Source: Sphingobium sp.
GTDB lineage: Bacteria; Pseudomonadota; Alphaproteobacteria; Sphingomonadales; Sphingomonadaceae
NCBI GenBank assembly: GCA_023266575.1
Contig: JAHFPV010000001.1
Span: 411,152 to 475,151, forward strand
Reading direction: 5' to 3'
Length of the DNA: 64,000 nucleotides
In this document: piece after piece, positions 1 to 9,561 of the stretch
How positions within the stretch are numbered: position 1 is the stretch's first letter
Layout of the letters: each line of letters starts with the position of its first letter
The notes under the pieces: model-generated
Told to the model about the DNA's origin: nothing
Seen by the model: only the letters and a program-made list of their open reading frames with translations
The model's database searches: none
Translations under genes and position numbers: made by a program

Positions 1-3000
1 ATGGATCTGGACGCGGAATCGAGCAATACGCTGCTCAGCTCGCCTCTGCATTTCATCGGCCATTCACGCGGAACGGTGGTCAATAGCGAGATCATTCAGC
101 GCCTTGGCTATTATGGCCGGGTCACCAGCGGCATCCACATGACGACGCTGGACCCGCATGATTTCGTCCAGGATTCGCTGGATATTCCGGTCAATACCCT
201 GCTGAACATCGCGAAGGCCTATAGCAGTTTCAAATCGCTGGCGCTCGCCGTGCGTTCGGTCGCCACGGCTGTCGGCGCGGTCAGCACGGCGGTCGGCTCC
301 GGCGGCCTTTCGCTGGTGGCGACGGGGGCGATCCTGGGCGGTGTCGGCAAGGGCATGGTCGAGGCGGCGGGCGCCGCCAAGATGGCGTTCCGCATTCAGA
401 AATTCCAGGATCTGGCGCAGACGCTGGGCGTACAACTTGATCCGGTGAAGTTCGGCGATTTCCTCGATCCAGACGTCAAATTGTGGTCGAATATCAGCTT
501 CAGCGACAATTATTATCAGGATGCCGCCTCGCAGACTTTCACGACGGCCACGCCCAACGGGCGCGATATTGGCCCGACGGATATTTCGCGGTATCTGGGC
601 GGCGTCGTTCCGGGCGTATCCGGGTTCAATCTGGACGATTTTGCCGGATTGGGGGCAGGTGGCCCGCATAGTCGCGTGTGGCAATGGTATGCCGGCACGA
701 TCGACACCAACATGACCAAATTCCAGGGACTGGATATCTATCGGCGCATCACCGACGATGGCATCCGGCCCAAAGTGTTCGGCCTGCCGTCGCTCGACCA
801 ATGGAATATGGAGCCATGGTATTTTGTCGATCCGGGCAAGGTGACAAGCTCCAGCATGTCGGTGCGTATCGGTGCGGCGAGCCAGATGGTCACCGGCAAC
901 ACGACCTCCACGACGCATTTCAACATCACCGACGGCGTGGGTACCGGCTGGTTCTATTCGGCCGCAGGCGGCGGGGCGGATTTCCGGCCGATCATCAGCG
1001 GCGGCGAGGTTGATGTCACCAAGGACAATAGCGAGGCACCCAATCCTGGGGGTTCAGCGGTCCAGAGCATCTTCAACGGCGATTTCGAACAGGGTACCCG
1101 CGAATCACTCAATGTTCATCTGGAGCGCATTGCAACCGGTGAACTGGCCGACGATGCCGGTCGCTTCCCGATTTCCTACGAAATTCCCGGCTTCGCATTT
1201 CATGGCGGGCAGGGGTTCAAGCTCGATCTGCTTGGCCTGCCCGATGCCGATGCCATCGGCAAAATCGATGTCGCCGCGCTGTTCATGGTCAACACCAATC
1301 CCCAGGCGCTGGTCAAGAAGGTGCTGGTCAAGATTTGGGAGGACTTTTTCGACAGCCAGGTCAGCCTGGCCAACCAGATCACCATCGGCAATTTCAAGCT
1401 GCCGACGCTGAACTTTGTTGAGGCGAAGCTGGCTGCAAAGGTGATCGGCTGGGCGGGCTTTGATGCCGGCAAAAAGATCGACATGGTCAACAAATATTTC
1501 AAAGCGACCAACAAGGTATTCAAGGCCGCTGGCATGGCGACAGAGGCGCTCAATGACGGCCTCAATACGCTGGTTGAAAGCACTGGCGTCACCATGTCAC
1601 TGGGTGCCGATACGAAGGATGAGGCGGGCCTGAACCGCCTGAAGGCCTATGTCTCCAACGCGATCGAAAACGGCTTCGACAAGCTGTTCCCCAATCAGGA
1701 CAATTATTCGCTGATCATGGGGGCCAGCGCCGCCCTTACCAAGATCATCGATTCCTTCCTGCCCGATGGCGACATCTGGGAAGCGATCAAGATGGAGACG
1801 CGACGCATCCTGCCGGGGCTGGATTCGATCACCCACAATTTCGTCTATGTACCGAAGGATCAGCCCTATCTGACCTTCAAGGTGTACAAGCCCTATATGT
1901 TGCAGCCCGGCGCGAAAATTCGCGTCCGTTTTGAAGGGGCCGGACTGCCAACAATCGATGCGCTGGTCGCCAATCAGGAGGCGGGCGCGCGGCAGGTCGA
2001 TCTGGGCACCGGGATGTTCACGTCCAGTGAATTTTCGGTCATCGTTCCCGACGAATATAAGGGCCGCTCGGCGACGATCACGATCACCCATGAAAATATG
2101 GCGCCGACCGCGGAGGACAAGCAGGATCTGGAGGACGCGGCATTCATTGACGCGATCACCGACGCTGCCAAGGATCTGGGGACGGCGGTCAGCCAGATAT
2201 ATCTGCTCGACGATCTTCGCTTCACGACGGTTGCGGCGATGAATGGCGTCATGCCCGGTTCGCCGCAGGTCGCGGCCGAAGGTGTTGCAATCACCCCTAC
2301 CGCTCCGGCTGTTACGCTGGAACAGCTTGCCAGCCTGGTCGACGATGCGCGGCTCGCCTGGATGGCTGCGGGGATCAGCGACGCTGACGCACAGAAATTG
2401 GCGGACCTGGAATTTGCCCTGACCGACCATCAGGATGCGGCGCTGGCGGTCCATTCGGGCAATGTCATCACGATCGATGCGGACGGTGCCGGGCGCGGCT
2501 GGTTTGTCGATATCACGCCAAACGGGGCAAGCGAGTTCCTGACGTCGGGCGGCCGGCTGATCGCCATCGACGGCAGCGCGGCGGCGGGGCGGTATGACCT
2601 GCTCACCGTGCTGATTCACGAAATGGGCCATGAGCTTGGCCTGCCGGGACTGCCGACCACGACCGTCGGCCGGGTGATGAATGAATCGCTGGGCCTGGGC
2701 GAGCGGCGCTTGCCGGGCCTGGCCGATCTGCCGGTTGTGCCGGTCGCAGCGCCGGTCGAAGGGGCGGTGCGCACTGTCACGCTCACCGGGACTGGCAATT
2801 CGGCGACCGCCGCCATCGCGCCGCTTGCCTTGCTGGCACCGCGAACCCCGGCAACCGCACCGTTCCAGAATGGCGATTTCGGTGCGGCTTCGGGCTGGTC
2901 GCCAGTCGGTGGGGGCGTGGTGTCCGGCGGCCTGGGTGTGCTGGCCGAGGACAGCCGCTTCCTGTCCTCGCTCAACCAGAAATTCGTCCTGCCCAATGGC

Positions 3001-6000
3001 GCGACGGAAATCAGCTTCCAGATTCGTTCTGCGGTTCTGGGTGCGAACAGCGCGCTGCCGCCCGATGCATTTGAAGTGGCGCTGCTCGATCCGGTTACCG
3101 GCCAGTCGCTGCTGGGCGATCTGGAAGGGCTGGACCTGTCCGACGCCCTGCTCAACCTGCAGGCCGACGGATCGCTCTACCTTGCCCCCGGCGTGACCGT
3201 GAGCGGCGATCCACTGACCGGCATCGCGACGGTGACTGTTTCGCTTGCGGGTATCGACCGCAGCAACGGCGCGTTGCTCTCCTTCGATCTCATCGCGATG
3301 GGCGATCTCGACAGCCGTGTGACCATCGACAATATCATGTTTGAGGCGGTAGCGAACAACCCGCCGGCAGCGGCCAATGACAGCGGCAGCGGGGATGAAG
3401 ATCAGGACATCGTCATCGATCTTTTGGCCAATGACAATGACGCCGACGGCGATCTGCTGAATGTCGCGATCCTGAGCGGCCCGGCAAACGGGACGCTCAT
3501 CCCACCGACCGTGACGGGTGGCGCATGGACCTACCGCCCGGATGCGAACTTTGCAGGCGCGGACAGCTTCACCTACAGCATCACCGATGGGCTGAGCGCG
3601 CCGGTGTCGGCCAGTGTCACCATCACCGTGAATGCGGTGAACGATCTGCCGGAACTAGCCGTGGTGCAGGATCGCAGCGCGGTACAGGGCAGCTTCGTCA
3701 CACTCAATCTGCTGGGAAGTGACGCAGAGGATGTCGCATCGGGCCTGACCTATGCACTCGTTTCCGGCCCAGCCGGTGCCAGCGTCAACCCGTCGGGCCT
3801 GTTGAGCTGGACAGCGGGTCTGCCGGGCATCGAGAATTTCACCGTGCGCGTCACTGACAGCGACGGCGGAACAGCCGAACGCAGTTTTGCGATCACCGTC
3901 GTGGCGCCGGGCAACGAAGCACCTGTATTTGCCGCGCTGCCGGATCGGGATGTCAACGCGGGATCGCTGTTGACGCTCCAACTGGCTGCAAGCGATGACG
4001 ATGATGCCGCGGCGGATCTGACTTATACGCTGATCGCTGGGCCAAGCGGCGCGACGCTATCGCCTACCGGCGAATTGCGATGGGTAGCGACGGGAAGCGG
4101 CTCCCGTCAGGTGACGATCCGCGTGACCGACCCCAAAGGCGCGTTCGACCAGCGGAGTTTCGCCCTGAATGTCGTGCCGGTCATCGGCAACACCGCACCG
4201 ACGCTGCCTGCTCTTGGCGATGTCGCGGCTGAAAGCGGCAAGCTCCTGATCCTGCCGATCACGGCCAGCGACAATGAGGACGTCGCCGAAGCGCTGACCT
4301 ATTCGCTGGTCAGCGGTCCCGATGGCGCGGCCATATCGGCCAGCGGCCTGTTCAGTTGGCAGGCGGGCAATCCCGGCTCCCAAACCGTGACAGTGCGCGT
4401 CACCGATACCGGCGGGCTGATTGCCGAGCGCAGCTTCGCGATCCTGGTCTCCAACCCGGCGCCTATATTCGCCCCGATCGCCGATCGCTCGGTATCGACT
4501 GGCGGCAATGTCGCGATCACGTTTTCCGCAACCGACAGCAACCATGGCGCAGCGCAACTCATCTATTCGCTGGTCAGCGGTCCGGCAGGCGCAAATGTGA
4601 CGAGCGATGGCCAGTTCAGCTGGACAGCCGCCGGACTTGGCAGCCAGCCGGTCGTGGTTCGCGTGACCGATCCGCTGGGGGCATCGGCGGAGACGGGCTT
4701 CAACATCGAAGTCACGAACGTAGCGCCGGTGCTGGCCGATGTCGGCCCGGTCGCCGTGAATGAAGGCAGCGTGCTTTCGTTGCAGCTTGTCGCCAGCGAT
4801 ACCGAGGATGCGGCGGCGGACCTGACCTATACATTGATCGCTGGCCCAAGCGGCGCAACGCTGTCACCCACGGGCGAATTGCGATGGGCCGCGACCGGAA
4901 CCGGCTCCCAGACCGTGACAGTGCGCGTCACGGATACCGGCGGGCTGATTGCCGAGCGCAGCTTTGCGATCCTGGTCTCCAACCCGGCGCCTACATTCGC
5001 GCCGATCGCCGATCGCTCGGTACAGACGGGCGGCAATGTTGCGATCACGCTTTCGGCGACCGACAGCAACCATAGCGCAGCGCAGCTCGTCTATTCGCTG
5101 CTCAGCGGTCCGGCAGGCGCAAATGTGACGAGCGATGGTCAGTTCAGCTGGACAGCCGCCGGACTTGGCAGCCAGCCAGTCGTGGTTCGCGTAACCGATC
5201 CGCTGGGAGCATTTGCAGAGACCGGCTTCAATATCGAGGTGACGAACATCGCTCCGGTGCTGGCGGCGGTTGGCCCGGTCAGTGTGAATGAAGGCAGCGC
5301 GCTGTCGTTGCAGCTTGTTGCAAGCGATGGCGATGATGCGGTTGGCGATCTGATATTCTCACTGATGTCAGGACCAGCGGGGGCAACGCTGACGAGCGGC
5401 GGAGTGTTGAACTGGCTGCCTGCCGATGGCGGCGCGGATGCGGTCTTTACCGTCCGCGTGACCGATCCCCATGGCGCGCTGGCCGAGCAGAGCTTCAATG
5501 TCGCGGTGGCCGATGTCGCACCGATCCTCAACGTATCGGGCCTGACCACGACACTGACCGGCAAGACCTATACCATCGCATTGGGTTCGAGCGATCCGGG
5601 CGACGACAGCCCGATCGAATGGGTCATTGACTGGGGTGATGGGACGGCACCCGCTTCGGTGGCAGGCAGCGCCAGCGTGGCCAGCCACATATATGCGGAC
5701 GATGGCAATTTCCTGGTCAGCGCGCGCCTGCGCAATGACGATGGCAGCTTCCTGGCTTCGCCGATCAACCTGGTCGTCAATGATCCGCCCCTGCTGCGGT
5801 TGACGCAGGCGGGTTTTGCCGATGGCGGACTGGTCGTGCGCGTTTCCGAACCGCTTGATGGTCTGGCGGGCAGCAAGGCGGTGCAACTCACCGACAGTAG
5901 TGGCAATGCGGTTGCCCTTACCCTCGGCTTTGCGGCCGACGGGCTGGGCTTCACGCTCACCCGCGCCGATGGCAAACCGCTGCAATATGGCAGCTACGGG

Positions 6001-7317
6001 TTGGTCATCGCCGATGGCGCATTCATCAGCGCGGACGGATCGGTGCTGGACGGCAATAATGATGGCCTGATCGGCGGTGCCTATCAAACCAGCCTGACCT
6101 TCAGTCAGTCCATGGCTGGTAGCGCGCGCCTGCCGGACTTCATGCGCGGGCCGGGCGAGCATGTCGATGTTCCGCTCGCCGATGATGCCGGGCTGAAAGT
6201 CAGCTTCGCCAGCCAGGGCGGGGTCAAGACCATGACATTTACGGTCATGTATGATCCTGCACTGTTGCGCGTCGACGGCGTATTGCCGGGTGCCGATCTG
6301 CCTGCGGGCGCAAGCCTTGGCTTCGTGACGGAGGCTGCCGCTGGCGGCAAGCGTCTGGCCCGGATCAGCGTCAGCAGCGATACGCCGATCGCTGCGGGCG
6401 ACCGCTGGATACTCAGTCTGGATGCGACCGTGCCGGACACGGCCCCTTATGGGTCGAGCGAAGTGCTGGAAGTCAAAGTCGTAGCGATTAACGCGGCAGC
6501 GCCATCGGCCACCCAGGATGATCAGGCGCTGCAACTGGTCGGCTATTATGGTGATACCAATGCCGATCGTCAGCAAACCATGGCCGACCTGTGGCTCGCA
6601 ACGCGCGTGGCGCTTGATATCGACAAGGGCTTCGCGGCGTGGGGCGATGCGCCGCCTTCGCTGATCGCCGATATCCGCGACTATCGCCCGTTCGCCAACC
6701 CGCACCTGCCGGACATCGAATTCACCCCGGTAAAGCCTGCGCCGCTGTGGCGATCGCAGGTCGTGCCTCCGGCTGATTTCGGCCCGCTCACTTATGGCTT
6801 TTACGATGCGGTGGATCGCTGGGCGCAGGATATCCACGCAACGAATTCGGCCTGGTATGAAGAGGGTATGGACGGCAAGAAGCAGGACCAGCCTGACGAC
6901 GGCACTACCGCCCCGACGACCGGGTCCGACACGCCGCCATCGCCGACAGCCGCTCCACCAGCGACGCCTGCCCCCGTTACGCCCGCGCCCACTGCGTCAG
7001 CACCCGGCGATGGACTTGTCACGTCAGCAAGTGTCGCGACCGCCGCGGCCGTGCCGCCGAAAATCAACATGGCTGCGCGACCTGCCGTTCAAGGCATGAT
7101 GGCCGGAATGACGGAGGCCGATGATCAATGGTCGACATGGCTGTCGCGCTTCCTGCTCGACAATGGCGATGACCGTGAATGCACGACTGGTGGTGATTTC
7201 CTCCCCATTCTCATTCCCGGCCTCAATGGTCCGAGAGAAAAGACGGGCGACAAGCGCCGCAAGGCTGCCACGCCCGCTGGTGAAGGGCCTTCTGGCGAAC
7301 TGGAGACAAGCACATGA
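1..7317 (+). CDS. Giant multidomain, probably exported protein (5' end outside the window)
   Basis: At least 2438 residues are visible; an in-frame ATG at base 1 is probably internal, because the sequence opens inside a fold with no signal or start context. Seen: a lipase-like GHSRG motif at residues 20-24; a zincin-like HEMGH at 873-877 followed by ELGLPG; a VCBS/cadherin-like module near 1120-1216; seven tandem Ig/cadherin-like repeats of about 88-92 residues to about 1840; a PKD-like module with WGDGT; a cohesin-like beta domain near 2045-2175; a dockerin-like loop with D2185, N2187, D2189 and D2196; then a Pro/Thr/Ala-rich linker and a hydrophilic tail. No RTX nonapeptides are seen. The stop overlaps the next start (ATGA). 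The neighbours are adaptor, protease-like and SecA-like genes, so I infer it is the cargo of that export machine. Exact activity is unknown. Confidence 0.75.
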   Translation: MDLDAESSNTLLSSPLHFIGHSRGTVVNSEIIQRLGYYGRVTSGIHMTTLDPHDFVQDSLDIPVNTLLNIAKAYSSFKSLALAVRSVATAVGAVSTAVGSGGLSLVATGAILGGVGKGMVEAAGAAKMAFRIQKFQDLAQTLGVQLDPVKFGDFLDPDVKLWSNISFSDNYYQDAASQTFTTATPNGRDIGPTDISRYLGGVVPGVSGFNLDDFAGLGAGGPHSRVWQWYAGTIDTNMTKFQGLDIYRRITDDGIRPKVFGLPSLDQWNMEPWYFVDPGKVTSSSMSVRIGAASQMVTGNTTSTTHFNITDGVGTGWFYSAAGGGADFRPIISGGEVDVTKDNSEAPNPGGSAVQSIFNGDFEQGTRESLNVHLERIATGELADDAGRFPISYEIPGFAFHGGQGFKLDLLGLPDADAIGKIDVAALFMVNTNPQALVKKVLVKIWEDFFDSQVSLANQITIGNFKLPTLNFVEAKLAAKVIGWAGFDAGKKIDMVNKYFKATNKVFKAAGMATEALNDGLNTLVESTGVTMSLGADTKDEAGLNRLKAYVSNAIENGFDKLFPNQDNYSLIMGASAALTKIIDSFLPDGDIWEAIKMETRRILPGLDSITHNFVYVPKDQPYLTFKVYKPYMLQPGAKIRVRFEGAGLPTIDALVANQEAGARQVDLGTGMFTSSEFSVIVPDEYKGRSATITITHENMAPTAEDKQDLEDAAFIDAITDAAKDLGTAVSQIYLLDDLRFTTVAAMNGVMPGSPQVAAEGVAITPTAPAVTLEQLASLVDDARLAWMAAGISDADAQKLADLEFALTDHQDAALAVHSGNVITIDADGAGRGWFVDITPNGASEFLTSGGRLIAIDGSAAAGRYDLLTVLIHEMGHELGLPGLPTTTVGRVMNESLGLGERRLPGLADLPVVPVAAPVEGAVRTVTLTGTGNSATAAIAPLALLAPRTPATAPFQNGDFGAASGWSPVGGGVVSGGLGVLAEDSRFLSSLNQKFVLPNGATEISFQIRSAVLGANSALPPDAFEVALLDPVTGQSLLGDLEGLDLSDALLNLQADGSLYLAPGVTVSGDPLTGIATVTVSLAGIDRSNGALLSFDLIAMGDLDSRVTIDNIMFEAVANNPPAAANDSGSGDEDQDIVIDLLANDNDADGDLLNVAILSGPANGTLIPPTVTGGAWTYRPDANFAGADSFTYSITDGLSAPVSASVTITVNAVNDLPELAVVQDRSAVQGSFVTLNLLGSDAEDVASGLTYALVSGPAGASVNPSGLLSWTAGLPGIENFTVRVTDSDGGTAERSFAITVVAPGNEAPVFAALPDRDVNAGSLLTLQLAASDDDDAAADLTYTLIAGPSGATLSPTGELRWVATGSGSRQVTIRVTDPKGAFDQRSFALNVVPVIGNTAPTLPALGDVAAESGKLLILPITASDNEDVAEALTYSLVSGPDGAAISASGLFSWQAGNPGSQTVTVRVTDTGGLIAERSFAILVSNPAPIFAPIADRSVSTGGNVAITFSATDSNHGAAQLIYSLVSGPAGANVTSDGQFSWTAAGLGSQPVVVRVTDPLGASAETGFNIEVTNVAPVLADVGPVAVNEGSVLSLQLVASDTEDAAADLTYTLIAGPSGATLSPTGELRWAATGTGSQTVTVRVTDTGGLIAERSFAILVSNPAPTFAPIADRSVQTGGNVAITLSATDSNHSAAQLVYSLLSGPAGANVTSDGQFSWTAAGLGSQPVVVRVTDPLGAFAETGFNIEVTNIAPVLAAVGPVSVNEGSALSLQLVASDGDDAVGDLIFSLMSGPAGATLTSGGVLNWLPADGGADAVFTVRVTDPHGALAEQSFNVAVADVAPILNVSGLTTTLTGKTYTIALGSSDPGDDSPIEWVIDWGDGTAPASVAGSASVASHIYADDGNFLVSARLRNDDGSFLASPINLVVNDPPLLRLTQAGFADGGLVVRVSEPLDGLAGSKAVQLTDSSGNAVALTLGFAADGLGFTLTRADGKPLQYGSYGLVIADGAFISADGSVLDGNNDGLIGGAYQTSLTFSQSMAGSARLPDFMRGPGEHVDVPLADDAGLKVSFASQGGVKTMTFTVMYDPALLRVDGVLPGADLPAGASLGFVTEAAAGGKRLARISVSSDTPIAAGDRWILSLDATVPDTAPYGSSEVLEVKVVAINAAAPSATQDDQALQLVGYYGDTNADRQQTMADLWLATRVALDIDKGFAAWGDAPPSLIADIRDYRPFANPHLPDIEFTPVKPAPLWRSQVVPPADFGPLTYGFYDAVDRWAQDIHATNSAWYEEGMDGKKQDQPDDGTTAPTTGSDTPPSPTAAPPATPAPVTPAPTASAPGDGLVTSASVATAAAVPPKINMAARPAVQGMMAGMTEADDQWSTWLSRFLLDNGDDRECTTGGDFLPILIPGLNGPREKTGDKRRKAATPAGEGPSGELETST

Positions 7318-7616
7318 ATGAAAAGACCGCGACGCCCAAGGGACAGGCCGCGCCGCGCCAGCAGAAGCTTCGGTTCAACAGTGCCAATCTCAAGAGCAGC
7401 TATTGCAATATGTGCAACGCCACCAGCACCCGTGAAGAGGTGGTCCTGAATTTCGGTGTGAACCAGAATTGGGATCAGCCCAGCGCTACGCCCGCTGAAC
7501 TGGAAGTGGATTTGCAGCACCGGATCATCCTCAGCCCCTTTGCCGCGAAACGGCTGAGTGAGGCGTTGTCGCAACTCGTGCGTGACTATGAAACGCGATA
7601 CGGTAAGCTTGCCTGA
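7314..7616 (+). CDS. DUF3467 family protein
   Basis: This 100-residue cytoplasmic protein matches the DUF3467 pattern: a beta-rich core starting at SSYCNMCNAT, followed by a segment around VDLQHRIILSPFAAKRL and a C-terminal helix ending in YETRYGKLA. The typical SP(F/E)xAKxLxxxL signature is present. DUF3467 has no established biochemical role that I know. It overlaps the giant-protein gene by four bases, so the two are probably translationally coupled. The position between cargo and export genes suggests a cargo-specific chaperone, escort or regulator; this is inference only. Two cysteines (CNMC) could bind a metal but the spacing is not diagnostic. Confidence 0.8.
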   Translation: MNEKTATPKGQAAPRQQKLRFNSANLKSSYCNMCNATSTREEVVLNFGVNQNWDQPSATPAELEVDLQHRIILSPFAAKRLSEALSQLVRDYETRYGKLA

Positions 7617-7724
7617 GGGTGATGTCGGCCGACAGGGTGATGGCGATAGGGCTGGCCAATCGTTGGGGAAGCGCCGGATGATCAGGCGGGCGACAGTTTC
7701 AGGGGCTATGATAATTTGAGAGCC

Positions 7725-9554
7725 ATGCCCTCCACATCCGAACCGTCCGATGATGCCCGGCTCTGGGCATCGATGGCCAGCGCACGTGATGCCGGGGCCT
7801 TTTGCCGCGCCTGGCTGGATTTGCAATGCGCGCGCACGCCTGGGGCGGTCGCCGGCCTTGTCGTACTGGAAGGGGAGGAAAACAGCTTCGCGCCGGCAGC
7901 CTCCTGGCCCACCGGCCCGCAGGATATTCCGCATCTGCGCAAAGTGGCTGAACAGACCCTCGCCAGTGGCCAGGCCGTCGTTGAAAACGACCCGGATCAT
8001 CCCGCGCATACCGGCATTGCTTATCCTATCGCAGCCGCCGGGCGGACCTATGGCGCGGTCGTCCTCGTCATTACAGGCGCAACGGCGGAGCGATTGCAGC
8101 CGATATTGCGCGAACTCCATTGGGGTGTCGGCTGGATATTGTCGATCGTATGGCAGCATCAGGCCACCGAACAGGCAGACAGAAATGCCGCATCCATTGC
8201 CGCGCTGGATGTACTGGCGGCGATCGAGGAGCATGAAAGCTTCGATGAATCGGCGGTCAGCCTGTGCAATGCTCTGGCGGTCGCGCTGGACTGTACGCGG
8301 GTCAGCTTTGGCAAGGTTTACAAGGACAAAGTGTCTCTCGCCGCGATGTCGCATGGCGCATGGTTTCGCAAAAAATCCGATACCGCCGAAGCGATCGAGG
8401 CGGCGATGGACGAGGCGCTGGATCAGGGCGTTACGCTGAGCGTCCCGCCGTCCGACGGCAATCGTCTGATCACGCTTCAACAGGCCCGGCTCGCCGCGGG
8501 CGGCGGATTGACTGCGGTTGCGTCCGTGCCGGTGCTCGATCGCGGGCTGCCGGTGGGGGTCATCACGCTGGAGCGCGATGCCGAAGGCGTTGCCTTTGCC
8601 CCACGCGACCTGCTGTTTGCGCAGAGCGTGGCGAGCCTGACCGCGCAATTGCTGGCGTTCAAGCTGCGGGAGGAGCGCTGGTTCGGCGGTCGCGCGCGTC
8701 GGCATGTGATGGACGGCGCGCGTGCCTTGTTCGGCCCACGCCGTCCGCTTGCCAAGGCGCTTGGCGTTGCCGCTCTCCTGTTGCTGCTGATCTTGCTCGT
8801 GCCGCTCGCCCATTTCCGGGTCAGCGCCGACGCCGCGCTGGAGGGGCGGGTGCAACGCGCGGCGGCGGTGCCATTCTCCGGCTTCATTGCGCAGTCCCAT
8901 GCGCGCGCGGGCGATGTCGTCAAACAGGGGCAGCTGCTGGCCACGCTGGACGATCGCGATTTGCAGATAGATCACGCCCGTTCGGTGAGCGAAGTACAGC
9001 AGCTTGACCGGGAATATCGGGAATCGCTCGCCAAGCATGAGCGGTCGAACATGAATCTGGACGGGGCCAAGCTGCGTCAGGCGCAAGCCCAGCTCCGCCT
9101 CATCGAGTATAAGCTTGCGCGGACGAATATCCTCGCCCCGCTCTCAGGCGTGCTGGTTTCCGGCGATGTCAGCCAACTCGTCGGCACGCCGGTCAAGGAA
9201 GGCGAAATATTGTTCGAGGTGGCGCCGCTCGACGATTTCCGCGTCGTCCTTCATGTCGAGGAAGCGGATATCACCTATGTGCGGCCGGGACAGAAGGGGC
9301 GCTTTGCCCCGACCGGGCTTGCCGGGGAGACCGTGCCGTTCGTCGTCACCCGTATCTCCTCCGTGACCGGGACACAGGAGGGAAAGAACACATTTCGGGT
9401 CGAGGCCGAGCTGGACAGCGACGCGCCAAAGACGCTGCGTCCGGGCATGGAGGGCATTGCCAAGGTGACGATCGACCGCCGGTCGAACCTCTGGATATGG
9501 ACACGCGGACTGCGCAACTGGCTCCAGCTTTTCTTCTGGAAGTGGATACCCTGA
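7725..9554 (+). CDS. GAF-domain / HlyD-type periplasmic adaptor fusion protein
   Basis: About 609 residues. The N-terminal half is soluble and contains GAF-like segments (about residues 10-140 and 150-310), one hydrophobic segment lies near 345-367 (runs of Leu/Ile/Val ending LVPLAHF), and the C-terminal half is a membrane-fusion-protein fold: a biotinyl-lipoyl half-motif (GFIAQSHARAGDVVKQGQ), an alpha-helical hairpin, the second lipoyl half (LARTNILAPLSGVLVSG) and a beta-barrel ending in RPGMEGIAKV. The tail is rich in Trp and aromatic residues. The predicted topology puts the GAF part in the cytoplasm and the adaptor in the periplasm. A TTG at 7716 would add three residues; I chose the ATG. 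The gene lies directly upstream of the PqqD/S2P fusion gene, probably in one operon. Confidence 0.85.
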   Translation: MPSTSEPSDDARLWASMASARDAGAFCRAWLDLQCARTPGAVAGLVVLEGEENSFAPAASWPTGPQDIPHLRKVAEQTLASGQAVVENDPDHPAHTGIAYPIAAAGRTYGAVVLVITGATAERLQPILRELHWGVGWILSIVWQHQATEQADRNAASIAALDVLAAIEEHESFDESAVSLCNALAVALDCTRVSFGKVYKDKVSLAAMSHGAWFRKKSDTAEAIEAAMDEALDQGVTLSVPPSDGNRLITLQQARLAAGGGLTAVASVPVLDRGLPVGVITLERDAEGVAFAPRDLLFAQSVASLTAQLLAFKLREERWFGGRARRHVMDGARALFGPRRPLAKALGVAALLLLLILLVPLAHFRVSADAALEGRVQRAAAVPFSGFIAQSHARAGDVVKQGQLLATLDDRDLQIDHARSVSEVQQLDREYRESLAKHERSNMNLDGAKLRQAQAQLRLIEYKLARTNILAPLSGVLVSGDVSQLVGTPVKEGEILFEVAPLDDFRVVLHVEEADITYVRPGQKGRFAPTGLAGETVPFVVTRISSVTGTQEGKNTFRVEAELDSDAPKTLRPGMEGIAKVTIDRRSNLWIWTRGLRNWLQLFFWKWIP

Positions 9555-9561
9555 GCGCATC

